DNA of 64,000 bases from Jeongeupia naejangsanensis (GTDB lineage: Bacteria; Pseudomonadota; Gammaproteobacteria; Burkholderiales; Chitinibacteraceae), in NCBI RefSeq assembly GCF_016865585.1, contig NZ_JAESND010000001.1, forward strand, positions 372,001 to 436,000, given 5' to 3'. A program made the translations under genes and the position numbers. Under the pieces are notes generated by a model. It was given only the letters and a program-made list of their open reading frames with translations. It did no database searches and was not told the DNA's origin. How positions within the stretch are numbered: position 1 is the stretch's first letter; each line of letters begins with the position of its first letter. Of this stretch, positions 43,037 through 51,342 are shown one piece after another.

Positions 43037-43831
43037 CTAGTTGGCGAGTTTGAATTCGATGGGAACGATGGCCCAGCTGTCGACCGATGCGCTGCCGCGC
43101 TTGCCTGGCACGAAGGCCCAGCGTTTCACGGCCTTGATCGCGGCCTCGTCGAGCATCTTCCGGCCGCTCGACTGCTTGATCTCGATGCGGTCGGCGTTAC
43201 CGTTGGCAAGCACGAAGACCCGCAGCAGCACCTTCCCTTCCCAGCCCTGGCTCATCGCCATCGGCGGGTAATCGGGTGCCGGGTTGTGCAGATAAGCGGT
43301 CGAGCCGTTGGCCTCGGTAACGGTCTCGGCGGCTGCAGCGGGCGCGGCAGCCGGTGCCGGCTCGCGGCTGACGGCAACCGTATCGGCTGCAGGCGCAGCG
43401 GCCGTCGTGTTCGGCACGGCAACCGGGCGGGCTTGCGGCGTGACCACCGCGGCTTTTGCCACCTGGGGTTGCGGCCGGGCCTGCGGCATGGGCGGACGCG
43501 GCACCGGCGGTTTGGCCGGCTGCGGGAGCGGCTTGACGGCCTGCGGCAGCGGTTTGGCCAGCTCGATCCGGATCGGCGGCACCTTGGCCGGCACGATGGC
43601 CGGCTGCGGTGCTTTCTGTCCGGACAGCAGCGCAGCGCCGCCCCAGTGCACGGCGGCGACCAGCAGCGCCAGCGCCAGCCAGATCCTGTACGGCGCAGCC
43701 GGTTCGTCGGGCAGCACGACCGTTGCCGGGGCCACCCGGTGAACCGCCGGTGCCGGCCGCAGTACGGCATTCCGCTGCGCTGCGCGACGCGAGGCACGGC
43801 CCCAGCCGGTCGCCAGTTCGGCGCTTGTCAT
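43037..43831 (-). CDS. tonB: TonB energy-transducing protein
   Basis: 264 residues from the ATG at 43831. One N-terminal membrane anchor (YRIWLALALLVAAVHWGGAAL), a long Pro/Lys/Ala-rich linker (KPLPQAVKPLPQPAKPPVPRPP), and the C-terminal TonB domain (DYPPMAMSQGWEGKVLLRVFVLANG...AAIKAVKRWAFVPGKR). It spans the periplasm and contacts the TonB box of the receptor. Confidence 0.93.
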   Translation of the reverse strand: MTSAELATGWGRASRRAAQRNAVLRPAPAVHRVAPATVVLPDEPAAPYRIWLALALLVAAVHWGGAALLSGQKAPQPAIVPAKVPPIRIELAKPLPQAVKPLPQPAKPPVPRPPMPQARPQPQVAKAAVVTPQARPVAVPNTTAAAPAADTVAVSREPAPAAAPAAAAETVTEANGSTAYLHNPAPDYPPMAMSQGWEGKVLLRVFVLANGNADRIEIKQSSGRKMLDEAAIKAVKRWAFVPGKRGSASVDSWAIVPIEFKLAN

Positions 43832-43844
43832 GGCGTTCTCCCGA

Positions 43845-44885
43845 TCATGCGGAAATCCGCCGCGCGTGTTCGGCCAGCGCGGCCAGCGGCGCCGGGTCGA
43901 TCCAGGCATCGATGTCGACGTCGGCCGCGAGGAAGCCGTGCCGTAGCAGGAAATCCTTGAAGGTTTTCAGCCCGGCGATCGACGTCGCGGCCAGATCGGT
44001 CTGCAGCTGCGTGTGTACGCTGCGGCCGTAGGCATAGCGCACCCACTCGTCCGACGCGTCGGTTTCGCGGCCGATGTAGGCGACCGCGTCGTCCGGGTGC
44101 GCAGCAGCCCAGTGACCTGCGGCGACCACCTGGTCGAGGAAGCGTGCGACCAGATCCGGCCGGGCATCGATCAGCGCCTGGTCGACCGTCAGCGTGCGCG
44201 GTGTGCCGTTGCCGTTGCGCACCAGCGGGTCGGGGTGCCGGCCGAGGTCGGTGACGACGTGCGCGCCGAGCATGTGCACGGTCTGCAGGCCGAGCACGCC
44301 CTTGACGAAGACCGCGTCGACGTCGCCGCGCAGCAGCGCCTGTACCTCGTTCAGATAACCATGGCGGCGGCTGCCGCCAAAGGGGCTCGGATACACAGGC
44401 TGGTCGCCCGCTTCATTCGGTGGCGGATCGCGCAGGTCGACCAGTTCGACTTCATGCAGGCCGATCGCTTCGAGCGCCAGCGCACTCTCGTAACCCTTGA
44501 GCGCGGCGGCACGCGTGAAGTCGATGCTGATGTCGTGTTTCGGCAGCCCCAGCCGGCGGCCGCGCAGCCCGGCGATGTCCGTGATCCCGCTGCCCGGCAG
44601 CGTGACGATGCCCTGAAACTCGTCGGTCCACGACAGGCCGATCACCCGCGTGGTCGCACCGCGCGCACGGGCCCAGATCGCCGGAATGTTGCCGCCCTGG
44701 CGGAACGAGTGCGCCAGCGTGTGATCGAAATGCGATTCGCGCAGCGCGGGGTCGCCGGTTTCCTGCAGCGAGCGCACGGTGATGCCGTCAGGCCTGAAGG
44801 CCTGTTGCAGCCAGCCCTGCTGGAAGGCGATGCCCAGCGGTGTCGGCACCGGGCAGCGGGTGTACCAGAGTGTGTCGATGCTCAT
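43845..44885 (-). CDS. DszB-like sulfinate desulfinase, paralogue 2
   Basis: 346 residues, no signal peptide. The triad is conserved: Cys11 in RCPVPTPLGIA, His52 and Arg62 in HFDHTLAHSFRQGGNIPAIW. It differs from paralogue 1 in the middle (an extra segment, DPPPNEAGDQPVYPSPFGGSRR), so it may take a different sulfinate. It follows the SsuD-like monooxygenase by 9 bp, which fits a two-step oxygenation-desulfination sequence. Confidence 0.75.
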   Translation of the reverse strand: MSIDTLWYTRCPVPTPLGIAFQQGWLQQAFRPDGITVRSLQETGDPALRESHFDHTLAHSFRQGGNIPAIWARARGATTRVIGLSWTDEFQGIVTLPGSGITDIAGLRGRRLGLPKHDISIDFTRAAALKGYESALALEAIGLHEVELVDLRDPPPNEAGDQPVYPSPFGGSRRHGYLNEVQALLRGDVDAVFVKGVLGLQTVHMLGAHVVTDLGRHPDPLVRNGNGTPRTLTVDQALIDARPDLVARFLDQVVAAGHWAAAHPDDAVAYIGRETDASDEWVRYAYGRSVHTQLQTDLAATSIAGLKTFKDFLLRHGFLAADVDIDAWIDPAPLAALAEHARRISA

Positions 44886-44894
44886 CGTCGCCCC

Positions 44895-46067
44895 CTAGGC
44901 CACTGCAGCCAGCGGTGTCGGCGCCACGCTGCGGCGGGCCGCCTGCGCGACCAGCGGCAGCACTTCCTCGCCGACGCGGTAAGCTTCTTCGAGGTGCGGA
45001 TTGCTGGCGAGGATGAAGGAACTGACGCCGATGTCGACGTACTCGGCCAGCCGCTCTGCCACCTGCTCGTGGCTGCCGACCAGCACGCAACCGGGGCCAC
45101 CGCGGATCTGCGACATGCCGGCCCAGATGTTGCGGCCGACAATCAGGTCGTCGAACTGCTGGCTGCCGCCGTGCAGCGCCTGCTGGCGCGCAGCGCCGAC
45201 CGATTCGGACTTGCCGCGCTGGCCGCCGAAGCCGAAACCGCGTGTCGTATCGCTCACCGTGGCGTGCATCTGCCGCAGCTCGGCCCATGCCTGTTCCTCG
45301 GTTTCGCGCGCCAGCACGTCGATGCGCATGCCGAAGCGGATTTCGCGTTCGATGCCGAGCGCGTCGAGCGTGCGGCGGGTCTTGTCGATCACTTCCTGCT
45401 GCTTCGCCAGCGGCTCGCCCCAGGTCAGGTGGATGTCGCCGTGCTTGCCGGCCACGCGCATCGCCGCGTCGCTGGCGCCGGCCAGATAGATTTGCGGCAC
45501 CGGCTGGGCGTCCAGCGGATGCAGCAGGCCGCCGCCTTCGACGCGATAGTGCTTGCCGTCGTAATCGAACGGCGCGCCGGCACTCACGCCGCGGACGACG
45601 TCGAGGAACTCCTCGGTGCGCGCATAGCGCTCGTCATGCGCGCTGAAATCGCCGTAACCGCGCTGGGCAACCGGATCGCCGCCGCTGATGACGTTCCACT
45701 CGACCCGGCCGCGCGAAATGCGCTGCAGGCTGGCCGACATCTGCGCCGCGTACGCGGGCTGGATGAAGTGCGGTTGCAGCGCGATCAGCAGACGCAAACG
45801 GCGGGTTTCACGCGCCAGTGCGGCGGCGACGACCCACGGCTCCTCGGTCATGCGGAAGATCGGGATCAGCGCGCCGTGGAAACCGTTGATCTCGGCAGCA
45901 CGCGCCACCTGCGCCAGATAGTCGATGTAGCCGAAATCGTCGTTGTCGACTTTCGGCGCAACGCGCGAACCGGTCTGGCGGTTCCATTCGCCGCGGGTGT
46001 GCAGATCGTGGGCGCGGCGGCCGTCGCCGTGCTGCGGCAGGCGCCAGAGGAAATCGAGGGACATCAT
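44895..46067 (-). CDS. SsuD-like FMNH2-dependent sulfonate monooxygenase
   Basis: 390 residues from the ATG at 46067 (46064 also possible). LLM flavin monooxygenase with strong SsuD pattern: SLDFLWRLPQHGDGR, RGRVEWNVISGGDP, HLTWGEP, NIWAGMSQIRGGPGCVLVG and NPHLEEAYRVGEEVLPL. SsuD cleaves the C-S bond of alkanesulfonates, giving sulfite and aldehyde. No flavin reductase gene (SsuE) lies in the window, so reduced FMN must come from elsewhere. It has its own near-consensus sigma-54 promoter. Confidence 0.9.
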   Translation of the reverse strand: MMSLDFLWRLPQHGDGRRAHDLHTRGEWNRQTGSRVAPKVDNDDFGYIDYLAQVARAAEINGFHGALIPIFRMTEEPWVVAAALARETRRLRLLIALQPHFIQPAYAAQMSASLQRISRGRVEWNVISGGDPVAQRGYGDFSAHDERYARTEEFLDVVRGVSAGAPFDYDGKHYRVEGGGLLHPLDAQPVPQIYLAGASDAAMRVAGKHGDIHLTWGEPLAKQQEVIDKTRRTLDALGIEREIRFGMRIDVLARETEEQAWAELRQMHATVSDTTRGFGFGGQRGKSESVGAARQQALHGGSQQFDDLIVGRNIWAGMSQIRGGPGCVLVGSHEQVAERLAEYVDIGVSSFILASNPHLEEAYRVGEEVLPLVAQAARRSVAPTPLAAVA

Positions 46068-46115
46068 GAATCCTTGTGATGAGTGATCGCCCATGGGGCT
46101 TTGAACCAATAATTA

Positions 46116-46130
46116 GCAGCAACCGTGCCA
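46116..46130 (-). promoter_or_regulatory. Candidate sigma-54 promoter of the ssuD-like gene
   Basis: Minus strand TGGCACG-GTTG-CTGC, one mismatch to TGGCACG-N4-TTGC, with GG and GC at the right spacing. It lies about 50 bp before the ssuD-like start. The 10-mer CCAGCTGGTG lies at 46233-46242, about 115 bp upstream. Confidence 0.65.
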
Positions 46131-46190
46131 GCGCATGAAAATCGCCACACACCGATGTTTTAAAAGGAAATTTTCAAATACGGACCGGAT

Positions 46191-46217
46191 CAGCACCCCC
46201 AGCCAAGCGGGGTGCTG
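46191..46217 (-). terminator. Hairpin between the amidohydrolase and ssuD-like genes
   Basis: CAGCACCCC and GGGGTGCTG, a perfect 9-bp stem with a 9-base loop but no long T run. It could reduce read-through from the amidohydrolase gene. Confidence 0.45.
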
Positions 46218-46232
46218 CTGCACACGCGACAA

Positions 46233-46242
46233 CCAGCTGGTG
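46233..46242. promoter_or_regulatory. Candidate activator site upstream of the ssuD-like promoter
   Basis: CCAGCTGGTG, containing the palindrome CCAGCTGG; the same 10-mer stands upstream of the TonB-receptor promoter. Distance to the sigma-54 box is about 115 bp. Confidence 0.45.
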
Positions 46243-46266
46243 ACGGGGTGGTGATGCAGCACCACC

Positions 46267-47553
46267 TCACTCACCACCAGACCCGAGGGTGTCGAGCATC
46301 AGCCCGGCAAGCACGCGTACACCGACCCGCAGCGCCGCGTCGTCGACGACGAAATCCGGTGAATGGTTCGGCGCGGCGCGGTCGGCCGCGATGCCCGGCG
46401 GGGTGACCCCAAGCCCGACGAACAGCGCCGGCACGGCGCGGGAGAAATAGGCGAAGTCGTCGGCGGCATAGCTGCCCGCCCCCAACGTCACCCGGCCATC
46501 CGGTGCCAGCGTGCGCAGCACCGGCAGGTAGCGATCGACCAGCGCCGGGTCGTTGTGGCCGGACGGATAGCCTTCGGTGATCCGCGTTTCGGCCCGCCCG
46601 CCGGCACTGGCCGCAATGCTGCCGGCCGTCTGCTGCAACCGCGCCAGCACCGCCTCGCGCTGCGCCGGCGAGACCGTTCGCACGGTGCCTTCCAGCGTCA
46701 CGGCGTCGGGAATGATGTTGTGCCGCACGCCGCCGTCGATCCGGCCGACGCTGATCACCGGCGCGGCCTGCGCCTGCAGGTCCGACTGCCGGCTCGGAAT
46801 CGTCTGCCACGCCAGCACGACCTGTGCCGCCAGCGTCACCGGGTCGATCCCCGCCCACGGAAACGCCGCATGCGTCTGCCGGCCGATGATGCGGGTGACG
46901 AAGGTGTCCGAACCGGCGGTGACGCGGTCGCGGCTCAGCGACACGCTACCCGACGGCCCGGGGCCGACGTGCAGGCCAAAGAACACGTCCGGTTTCGGAT
47001 CGGCCAGCACGCCCTGCTTGATCATCAGTGCCGCGCCGCCTTCCTCGCCGTCCGGCGGGCCTTCCTCGGCCGGCTGGAACACCAGCTTGACCGTCCCGTG
47101 CAGTTGCGTGCGCCGTTGCGCCAGCAAGGTCGCGACGCCGAGCGCCATCGCCACATGCGCGTCGTGGCCGCAGGCGTGCATCACGCCGACGTCGCGGCCG
47201 TTCCACGTGCTGCGCGCGGTCGAGGCAAACGGCAGGCCTGCCGGCTCGGTCACCGGCAGCGCATCGAGCTCGGCGCGCAGGGCCACGGTCGGCCCGGGGT
47301 GATCGCCACGCAGTACCGCAATCACACCCGTGCCGGCGACGCCAGTCCGCACCTCGTAGCCGAGCGGCCGCAGCGCATCGGCCACCAGCGCGGCGGTGCG
47401 GAACTCGCGGTTGCCCAGCTCCGGATGCCGGTGGATGTCGTGCCGCCAGGCGACGACTTGCGGATCGATCCGTTCGATATCGGCATCGAGCGCCGACCAC
47501 GGGCCGGCATGCGCGGCACCGGCAAGCGCCAATGCCAACAGGAGGATTTTCAT
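46267..47553 (-). CDS. Periplasmic M20-family amidohydrolase
   Basis: 428 residues. Signal peptide MKILLLALALAGAAHA. It is an M20D carboxypeptidase/amidohydrolase: VAWRHDIHRHPELGNREF, metal motif HACGHDAHVAMALG, FQPAEEGPP, FGLHVGP and the C-terminal YAADDFAYFSR. Family members hydrolyse N-acyl or aminoacyl amides (hippurate, IAA-amino acids). Placed right after the TonB receptor, it may trim an amide-linked organosulfur compound in the periplasm. Confidence 0.87.
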   Translation of the reverse strand: MKILLLALALAGAAHAGPWSALDADIERIDPQVVAWRHDIHRHPELGNREFRTAALVADALRPLGYEVRTGVAGTGVIAVLRGDHPGPTVALRAELDALPVTEPAGLPFASTARSTWNGRDVGVMHACGHDAHVAMALGVATLLAQRRTQLHGTVKLVFQPAEEGPPDGEEGGAALMIKQGVLADPKPDVFFGLHVGPGPSGSVSLSRDRVTAGSDTFVTRIIGRQTHAAFPWAGIDPVTLAAQVVLAWQTIPSRQSDLQAQAAPVISVGRIDGGVRHNIIPDAVTLEGTVRTVSPAQREAVLARLQQTAGSIAASAGGRAETRITEGYPSGHNDPALVDRYLPVLRTLAPDGRVTLGAGSYAADDFAYFSRAVPALFVGLGVTPPGIAADRAAPNHSPDFVVDDAALRVGVRVLAGLMLDTLGSGGE

Positions 47554-47637
47554 GGGGAGTTCCGTGCAGCGGCCGGTTGCCGGCCGCGGAGATCGGTCCG
47601 CGCCCGCCGGGCCATGACGGCCCGGCGACGACGCGGT

Positions 47638-49872
47638 TCAGAGCTTGCCGGTGAAGGTCAGGCCGAAGGTGCGTTCGTCACCCCACAGCGACTGGTAGGC
47701 GCCGTAGGACGGCACGAGGCCGAGCTTCTTGTACTGCTTGTCGGACAGGTTGTTGCCCCACAGCGTGACGCTGTACTTGTCGCCGAGCGCAAAGTAGGCC
47801 AAGCGCGCGTTGATCAGCGTATAGCCGTCCTGCCACAGGTTCGGATCGGTCTGGCGCGTGGCGCTGAAGTACTCCTTGGCGCGGTAGATCAGGTCGCCGC
47901 CCAGCGAGATGGCGCCATCACCCAGCGGCACGCGGTAGTCGCCACCGAAGCCGGCCGTGGCCTTCGGCGCACGGGCAAACGAGTTGCCGACCGCCCAGGG
48001 CACGTTGTCGAACTCGGTGTACTTGGTGCGCAGGAAGCCGAGGTTGGTGTACAGGCTCAGCGCACGGGTCGGCTGGCCCTTGAACTCGAGTTCGAGCCCG
48101 TCGGCCCGGCCCTTGCCGGCGTTCGACAGGGTAGCGACGCTGTCGCCGGTACCCAGTGCCGACGGCGCCAGCGCGAACACCTGGATGTCCTTGTAGTCGT
48201 AATGGAACGCCGTGGCGTTGAAGATCAGCCGCTTGTCGAACCATGCGCTCTTGAAACCGATCGAGTACTCGGTCAGGTATTCCGGGTCGACCGTGTTGAA
48301 CGACGCATCACTGTCGGCGCCGGTGTTGTAGCCGCCGGAACGGAAGCCGCGGGCGATGCGTGCAAACACCAGCGCGTCGTCACTGAGGCGGTACTCGGGC
48401 GAGAAGTCCCACGTCGGCGCCGACCAGGTGTTGTCCTGCTGCTGCGACAGCGTCACCGGCAGGCCGTTGCTGCCCTGCTGCCACCAGTTGCCCGAATCGC
48501 CAAGCGCGATGCCGGGTTTGGCGGTCACGCCGTGCAGGTCGATCTGCTTGCGCTCGCGCGTCCAGCGCAGGCCGGCGGTCACGTTGAAGCGGTCGGTCAC
48601 GTTGTACGTCGCGCTGCCGAAAATCGCCTGGCTGTCGGTGTCCTGATTGAACCAGGTCCGCTGGTAGGCCGTGCCCGCGGCACCTTTCGGGCCATTGGCC
48701 AGCGTACCGCTCTGCGCATCCGAGCCGAGGTTTTCGCCGAACAGGTGCAGGCCGGCGATCCACGTCAGCGCCTGTTTCGGCGACGAGGTCAGCCGGAACT
48801 CCTGCGACCACTGGCCGGAGCCCAGATTGCTGTGACCGCGCGCGACCTCGTTCGGCGACGCGTCGTTGTCGCCGAAGAACTCGCGGTCGACGCGCTCGTA
48901 ACCGGTGATCGACGTCAGCGTGATCCCCTGCGGCAGCGCCCAGTGTCCGGTCAGCGCCGCACCGCGGGTTTCGATCTCGTCGCCCGACTGCGCGTTCAGC
49001 GACACATGGTCGACATCGGACGACGCCTTGAAGCCGTACAGATCCTTGCCGTTGAAGATCCCGGTACTGCGCCACGGGTTGCCCGCACCGGTGTATTTGC
49101 GTGCATGCACGTTCAGCAACAGATCCGAGTCGTCCGACGTCAGCGCCAGCAGCTGCGCCCGCACCGCGTTGTCCTTGAAGCTGCCGAACTGCTCGCCGGT
49201 GTAGTCGTTGGTGATCGAACTGTCGCCCTGCTCGTGATAGACCGAGACGCGCGCCGCCAGACGCTCGTCGACCAGCGGGGTGCCGACGGCACCTTCGAAC
49301 ACATTGCTGCGGTTGTTGCCGAAACCGAGCTTGGCGTAGCCGTCGGTGTCGAAACCCGGTTTTTTCGACAGCACGTTGATCGCCCCGCCGATGGTGTTCT
49401 TGCCCCACAGCGTGCCTTGCGGACCGCGCAGCACCTCGACCCGGTCGAGGTCGAACAGCGGCACGCCCTGACCGAAGACGTTGTTCAGATAGACATCGTC
49501 CAGATAGAAACCGATCGGGCTCAGCGAGGTCGGCGACGGATCGTTGCTGCCCACGCCTCGCAGGAACCAGCGTGGCCGCTCGCGCCCTTCGGTCGACTGG
49601 CCATTGAAGTTGGGCACGTAGCGGGTGATGTCGTTGACGGTGCGCAGCTCGTCGTTGCGGATTTCGGCACCGCCGAGCGCGGTCACCGCGACCGGCACGT
49701 CCTGGATGCCCTGCTCGCGCCGCAGCGCGGTGACGACGACCGACGACAGCTCGACGCCATCGGGGTTTTTGGCGCTGTTCGCGGTGTCCTGGGCGTGGAC
49801 CGGTGCGGAAAACGCGCCGGAAAAGCCGAGTGCCATCAGCACGGCCAGTTTGCGTTGACGGGGATGTTGCAT
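47638..49872 (-). CDS. TonB-dependent outer-membrane receptor
   Basis: 744 residues from the ATG at 49872. Signal peptide to VHAQD, then a TonB-box-like VELSSVVVTALRREQ, the plug domain (IQDVPVAVTALGGAEIRNDEL; GVGSNDPSPTSLSPIGFYLDDVYLN; DLDRVEVLRGPQGTLWGKNTIGGAINVL) and a 22-strand-type barrel ending in a terminal aromatic pattern (RTFGLTFTGKL). It imports large or scarce substrates; the operon suggests an organosulfur compound. First gene of the leftward run, preceded by a perfect sigma-54 promoter. Confidence 0.93.
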   Translation of the reverse strand: MQHPRQRKLAVLMALGFSGAFSAPVHAQDTANSAKNPDGVELSSVVVTALRREQGIQDVPVAVTALGGAEIRNDELRTVNDITRYVPNFNGQSTEGRERPRWFLRGVGSNDPSPTSLSPIGFYLDDVYLNNVFGQGVPLFDLDRVEVLRGPQGTLWGKNTIGGAINVLSKKPGFDTDGYAKLGFGNNRSNVFEGAVGTPLVDERLAARVSVYHEQGDSSITNDYTGEQFGSFKDNAVRAQLLALTSDDSDLLLNVHARKYTGAGNPWRSTGIFNGKDLYGFKASSDVDHVSLNAQSGDEIETRGAALTGHWALPQGITLTSITGYERVDREFFGDNDASPNEVARGHSNLGSGQWSQEFRLTSSPKQALTWIAGLHLFGENLGSDAQSGTLANGPKGAAGTAYQRTWFNQDTDSQAIFGSATYNVTDRFNVTAGLRWTRERKQIDLHGVTAKPGIALGDSGNWWQQGSNGLPVTLSQQQDNTWSAPTWDFSPEYRLSDDALVFARIARGFRSGGYNTGADSDASFNTVDPEYLTEYSIGFKSAWFDKRLIFNATAFHYDYKDIQVFALAPSALGTGDSVATLSNAGKGRADGLELEFKGQPTRALSLYTNLGFLRTKYTEFDNVPWAVGNSFARAPKATAGFGGDYRVPLGDGAISLGGDLIYRAKEYFSATRQTDPNLWQDGYTLINARLAYFALGDKYSVTLWGNNLSDKQYKKLGLVPSYGAYQSLWGDERTFGLTFTGKL

Positions 49873-49957
49873 CTTGTAGTGGCTCCCTGAAGCATGAATC
49901 GGATGCTGCGACTCCCTCGTTCGGGGAGCGCGTGAGTGACAAACCGGGTCATGCATC

Positions 49958-49972
49958 GCAATTCGCGTGCCA
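49958..49972 (-). promoter_or_regulatory. Sigma-54 promoter of the TonB-receptor operon
   Basis: Minus strand TGGCACG-CGAA-TTGC, a perfect -24/-12 match. Expected start of transcription is near 49946, about 75 bp before the receptor ATG. Confidence 0.8.
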
Positions 49973-50062
49973 GCAACAAAACACGTTCAAATTCAATTGA
50001 TTAGAAGATTTACCCGATCTCAGGGAGGGGCCGGCTGTTGCAAGCCGCACCACCCATGGTGG

Positions 50063-50072
50063 CCAGCTGGTG
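50063..50072. promoter_or_regulatory. Candidate activator site between the divergent sigma-54 promoters
   Basis: CCAGCTGGTG, identical to 46233-46242. It lies about 100 bp upstream of the leftward promoter and about 150 bp upstream of the rightward one, so one activator site could serve both. Confidence 0.5.
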
Positions 50073-50214
50073 CCCCACCACCACACCGCAATGCTCCGAC
50101 CTCCGCAGTCACCGGCAAACGCACTGGTGATCCACCACCACCGGAGCAGCAATCGCTGTGCAGAATCCAGCAACCGGTCGTCGCCGGATCACGCGCCAGC
50201 GCCAAACTGTCGCA

Positions 50215-50229
50215 TGGCTTGCTTATTGC
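50215..50229 (+). promoter_or_regulatory. Candidate sigma-54 promoter of the inactive DszB paralogue
   Basis: TGGCTTG-CTTA-TTGC: GG and GC elements are intact, two changes in the -24 box. It lies 63 bp before the start codon. Confidence 0.55.
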
Positions 50230-50292
50230 TTGAGCCCATCTCCGCCTGCTGCACTGCACGGGCGGCATTTTCCAACCGCAAGCGAGTACCGA

Positions 50293-51327
50293 ATGGCATC
50301 CATTTCCGAGCCGCAATCCCCCGTCCTGCCACTGAGCTACGCCCGCTCGCCGGTCCCCACACCGCTCGGCATTGCCGTGCATCTGGGCTGGCTGAATGGC
50401 GAGCTGTCCGCCGACGGCATCGCGATCCGCTCACTGCAGTCGACCGATCCGTCGGCCGGCAGCAGCAGCTTCCGCACGCTGAGCCAGTCGTTCCGCCAGG
50501 GCGGCAGCGTGCCGGCGATCTGGGCCCGCGCACGCGGAGCGGCAACGCGGGTCATCGGGCTGACGTGGGTCGACGAATCCCAACTGCTGATCACCCTGCC
50601 GGACAGCGGCATCACGCAGCTCGATGCGCTCAAGGGGCGGCGCATCGGCCTGCCGCTGCGGGCCGACGACGGCATCGACCTGTTCCGCGCCACTGCCTTG
50701 CGCGGCACGCTCAATGCGTTGTCGCTGGTCGGGCTCGACGCAGGCGACATCGAACTGGTCGACATCGCGGCGGCGCCGATCGAACCGCGCCCGCAGGCGC
50801 CGGCCGCCAACGACTACGCCGCCGAATGTGCGGCGCTGCTGCGCGGCGAGGTCGACGCGATCTACGTCAAGGGCGCACACGGGCTCAAGGCCGTCGACGA
50901 CATCCGTGCCCGGGTCATCGCCGACATCGGCTTCCATCCCGATCCGCGCATCCGCAACAACAACGGCACGCCGCGCCCGCTGACGGTCAACGCCGACGTA
51001 CTGCAACAGCACCCGGACATCGTGAGCGGTTTTCTGGGACTGGTGGCCGACGCCGGCGACTGGGCCCGCACGCATCCGGGCCGGACGCTGGATTTCGTCA
51101 GCGCCGAAACCGGCATCGAGGTTCCCTGGGTCAGTCGCGCCTATGGCGACCGGCTGCACCTGCATCTGGGGCTTGGCCTCGACGACGCCGGCATTGCGGC
51201 GCTGGGCGACTTCAAGTCCTTCCTGCTGGAGTGGGGTTTTCTCGAGCGGGATTTCGATCTGGCCGACTGGATCGACCCGGCACCGCTCGACGCCGTACTG
51301 GCCGGCCGGCAGCGCCGGCTGGCCTGA
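50293..51327 (+). CDS. DszB-like paralogue 3 lacking catalytic Cys and His
   Basis: 344 residues from the ATG at 50293, no signal peptide. It aligns along its length with the two desulfinase paralogues (SFRQGGSVPAIWARARGAATRVIGLTWVDESQ and RVIADIGFHPDPRIRNNNGTPRPLTV). However, Ser19 replaces the nucleophile Cys (ARSPVPTPLG) and Ser58 replaces the catalytic His (SSFRTLSQSFRQGG), while Arg68 remains. It therefore cannot use the known desulfinase chemistry; it may bind the substrate as a sensor or carrier, or be a different enzyme. It is transcribed opposite to the other two and convergent with the sigma-54 activator gene. Confidence 0.8.
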   Translation: MASISEPQSPVLPLSYARSPVPTPLGIAVHLGWLNGELSADGIAIRSLQSTDPSAGSSSFRTLSQSFRQGGSVPAIWARARGAATRVIGLTWVDESQLLITLPDSGITQLDALKGRRIGLPLRADDGIDLFRATALRGTLNALSLVGLDAGDIELVDIAAAPIEPRPQAPAANDYAAECAALLRGEVDAIYVKGAHGLKAVDDIRARVIADIGFHPDPRIRNNNGTPRPLTVNADVLQQHPDIVSGFLGLVADAGDWARTHPGRTLDFVSAETGIEVPWVSRAYGDRLHLHLGLGLDDAGIAALGDFKSFLLEWGFLERDFDLADWIDPAPLDAVLAGRQRRLA

Positions 51328-51342
51328 CACCGGGCCGCCGCT

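Larger units (their letters stand above)
49873..50292. other. Divergent regulatory region of the sulfur locus
   Basis: 420 bp between the TonB receptor (leftward) and the inactive DszB paralogue (rightward). It holds the two sigma-54 boxes and the CCAGCTGGTG site listed separately, plus several CACCACC/GGTGGTG runs. No gene. Confidence 0.6.

Noticed and set aside
46363..49890. Very long plus-strand open frame (1175 codons) opposite the M20 and TonB-receptor genes
   Set aside because: Arg/Gly/Val-rich translation typical of the antisense of GC-rich genes; the minus strand carries recognisable proteins throughout.
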